Shown here piece by piece: positions 5,890-6,707 of a DNA stretch of 6,707 nt. Position 1 is the stretch's first letter; each line of letters begins with the position of its first letter. The DNA is taken from positions 1 to 6,707 of the forward strand of contig CADBQK010000124.1 in the NCBI GenBank assembly GCA_902796775.1. Reading direction: 5' to 3'. Under the pieces are notes generated by a model. That model saw nothing but the letters and a program-made list of their open reading frames with translations, searched no databases and was not told the DNA's origin. The stretch comes from an uncultured Lachnospiraceae bacterium. Its GTDB lineage: Bacteria; Bacillota_A; Clostridia; Lachnospirales; Lachnospiraceae. Made by a program: the position numbers and the translations under genes.

Positions 5890-5911
5890 CGTTATCAAAA
5901 TGTTATCACGA
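5890..5911 (+). repeat. Att arm-type repeat A (two GTTATCA units, 11 bp apart)
   Basis: 22 bp with GTTATCA at 5891-5897 and GTTATCAC at 5902-5909. It is 20/22 identical to the repeat at 6218-6239 in the same orientation. The two copies flank the tuf remnant, as arm sites flank the core in an attP; they are the probable target of the integrase N-terminal domain (inference). Confidence 0.7.
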
Positions 5912-5995
5912 TGTAATGATCGGTGTAAGTACAGATTTTACGGAACCTGCTCTGTCCGCTATTCCATTTCTTTCCAAACACCTTCACCGAATCAG

Positions 5996-6026
5996 AAAAC
6001 CCCGGCAAGCCGCTGGCTTTCCGGGG
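5996..6026 (-). terminator. Rho-independent terminator downstream of the tuf 3' end
   Basis: On the minus strand, CCCCGG-A-AAGCC pairs with GGCTT-G-CCGGGG around loop AGC and is followed by TTTT. It follows the tuf stop by about 36 bp in the tuf direction, as a tuf terminator would. It also lies about 110 bp past the XRE stop on the other strand and may act on both, though the plus-strand tail (TATATCTTTCTT) is weaker. Confidence 0.8.
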
Positions 6027-6043
6027 TATATCTTTCTTATTCT

Positions 6044-6051
6044 GTGATAAC
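6044..6051 (-). repeat. Inverted GTTATCAC unit near the tuf remnant
   Basis: The plus strand reads GTGATAAC, the reverse complement of the GTTATCAC in both arm repeats. It lies 11 bp from the tuf stop codon. It may be a further integrase or excisionase contact; an 8-bp match alone is weak evidence. Confidence 0.4.
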
Positions 6052-6061
6052 CGAAACCTGA

Positions 6062-6115
6062 TTACTCGATGATCTCGATAACACGGCCTGAACCGACAGT
6101 ACGTCCGCCTTCACG
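6062..6115 (-). pseudogene. tuf: 3' end of tuf (EF-Tu), probable att core
   Basis: Reads REGGRTVGSGRVIEIIE and stop, the C-terminal strand of elongation factor Tu (the REGGRTVG motif is near-universal in EF-Tu). The codon before it reads His where EF-Tu normally has an Ile/Ala-type residue, and nothing further upstream (6116-6256) resembles tuf, so only the last 17 codons are present. This is what an integrase leaves or carries when it targets a gene's 3' end: the element's copy restores the reading frame after integration. The stretch is followed by a terminator in the same direction. Not an expressed gene here; the exact core within these 54 bp cannot be defined without the chromosomal site. 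Confidence 0.85.
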
Positions 6116-6217
6116 GTGATTGTATTACCTGCCATGACGTATCTATCATGTTTTTCAATCATTATATTCTTCTGATAGCCCGATTTTCTTATGATTATTC
6201 ATCATGTACGGGATTTT

Positions 6218-6239
6218 CGTTATCAAATCGTTATCACGA
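6218..6239 (+). repeat. Att arm-type repeat B (two GTTATCA units, 11 bp apart)
   Basis: Same structure as repeat A: GTTATCA at 6219-6225 and GTTATCAC at 6230-6237, same orientation and 11-bp period; the two mismatches fall between the units. It lies about 100 bp outside the tuf remnant on the HEPN side. Confidence 0.7.
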
Positions 6240-6256
6240 CTATGTTTCCCCGTACC

Positions 6257-6694
6257 TTACTCAAATCCCTGGCTTTTCAGATCCTCATACCATTGCGTCA
6301 GTTCACTGTATGCTTTCTTCAGTGTGTCCGCACGGACAACAACATGAACTTCATACCTCCCCTCAGCCTCCCATCCGGAAATCATTACATCATGTTTATT
6401 CACATAGGCAGGCAGAGTTAGTGAAATGCCCAACTGTGCGGCGTACTGTATCAGATCACGAATATTATGACGGTACATCTTCGAAAAGTCGATTGCCACA
6501 CCTGCCTTGTAGATCTGAATTTTAATCATCTTCTCTGCGGCCTGCTGCAAATGATATCCTGCAAGCCCCTTAAGATATTTTGCGATCCTCTTGCCTTCTG
6601 TAGAAGCCCGACTCATTGCGGCATCCGCTGTATACAGATCTGCCAGGATCTGTGCCATGGTCAGCTCATCACCAGTCGGTATTCTGTTTTTCAT
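6257..6694 (-). CDS. HEPN-domain protein
   Basis: 145-aa, mostly helical protein resembling PF05168 HEPN proteins: YHLQQAAEKMIKIQIYKAG at 47-65 is the typical second helix, RHNIRDLI at 75-82 takes the place of the usual 'H-x-L' segment, and W108...ARY-like EGRY (111-114) precedes the last helices. HEPN proteins often pair with a minimal nucleotidyltransferase (MNT) as toxin-antitoxin or defence modules. The canonical ribonuclease motif R-x4-6-H is not obvious, because R75 directly precedes H76, so RNase activity is doubtful. Ribosome site GGGGAGGTG (6699-6707) is excellent; the same 9-mer precedes int. Any MNT partner would lie upstream, beyond the right edge. It is the last gene before the att region, a usual cargo position. 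Confidence 0.75.
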   Translation of the reverse strand: MKNRIPTGDELTMAQILADLYTADAAMSRASTEGKRIAKYLKGLAGYHLQQAAEKMIKIQIYKAGVAIDFSKMYRHNIRDLIQYAAQLGISLTLPAYVNKHDVMISGWEAEGRYEVHVVVRADTLKKAYSELTQWYEDLKSQGFE

Positions 6695-6707
6695 AAAGCA
6701 CCTCCCC

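Larger units (their letters stand above)
5886..6256. other. attP: Non-coding att region (attP-like)
   Basis: 371 bp without a convincing gene. It holds arm repeat A, the terminator, an inverted GTTATCAC, the tuf 3' remnant, AT-rich sequence (6118-6205) and arm repeat B inside a GTACGGG/CCCGTAC inverted repeat (6206-6212/6249-6255). Repeats on both sides of the core and an adjacent xis-int operon fit an attP. If the element were simply integrated, one side should be the rest of tuf or ordinary chromosome, which is not seen. Confidence 0.6.

Noticed and set aside
6062..6707. A complete or longer tuf gene
   Set aside because: Similarity to EF-Tu stops after 17 codons; sequence upstream in the same direction is unrelated and then encodes the HEPN protein.

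Overview
The window looks like part of an integrative and mobilizable element (IME) from a low-to-mid-GC Firmicute, most likely a gut Clostridia/Lachnospiraceae-type anaerobe. I infer this from the AGGAGG-type ribosome sites, the gene set (excisionase, tyrosine integrase, RepA-like ATPase, small 'complexin-2'-type protein, DUF3847/MobC, MobA/MobL relaxase) and a remnant of the 3' end of tuf (EF-Tu). No type IV secretion genes are visible, so within this window the element looks mobilizable rather than self-conjugative.

Layout, right to left, since almost everything is on the minus strand. At 6257-6694 is a HEPN-domain protein whose operon probably begins beyond the right edge. At 5886-6256 is a non-coding att region: the last 17 codons of tuf plus stop (6062-6115), a hairpin terminator (5996-6026), and two 22-bp direct repeats (5890-5911, 6218-6239) flanking the tuf piece like integrase arm sites. 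At 5178-5885, on the plus strand, is an XRE-type repressor. At 4990-5177 is a divergent control region with a near-consensus promoter for xis-int and two identical 16-bp palindromes, one inside the -35/-10 spacer and one just past the start point. Then come xis (4792-4989), int (3694-4776), a RepA-like ATPase (2589-3704, overlapping int by 11 bp), a cluster of GTGACG/CGTCAC repeats (2520-2592), a 78-aa conserved small protein (2269-2505), mobC (1846-2154), an oriT with an IncQ/pIP501-type nick core (about 1768-1839) and the MOBQ relaxase (137-1717). A second reading frame inside the relaxase tail carries an 81-aa coiled-coil ORF (517-762) and the start of another coiled-coil gene (1-492) that runs off the left edge.

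How it fits together (inference): the XRE protein represses xis-int-rep through the twin palindromes. When repression is lifted, Int and Xis excise the element at the tuf core, the ATPase may help the circle replicate, and MobC plus MobA process oriT so that the element can use another element's conjugation machinery. The tuf 3' end carried beside the XRE gene would restore EF-Tu on integration. It is flanked on both sides by element-like sequence rather than by the rest of tuf, so the window seems to show an attP: an excised circle or a junction between tandem elements.

The most noteworthy points are the attP-like tuf junction, the long dual-frame overlap in the relaxase tail, the operator-in-spacer promoter and the well-preserved oriT.
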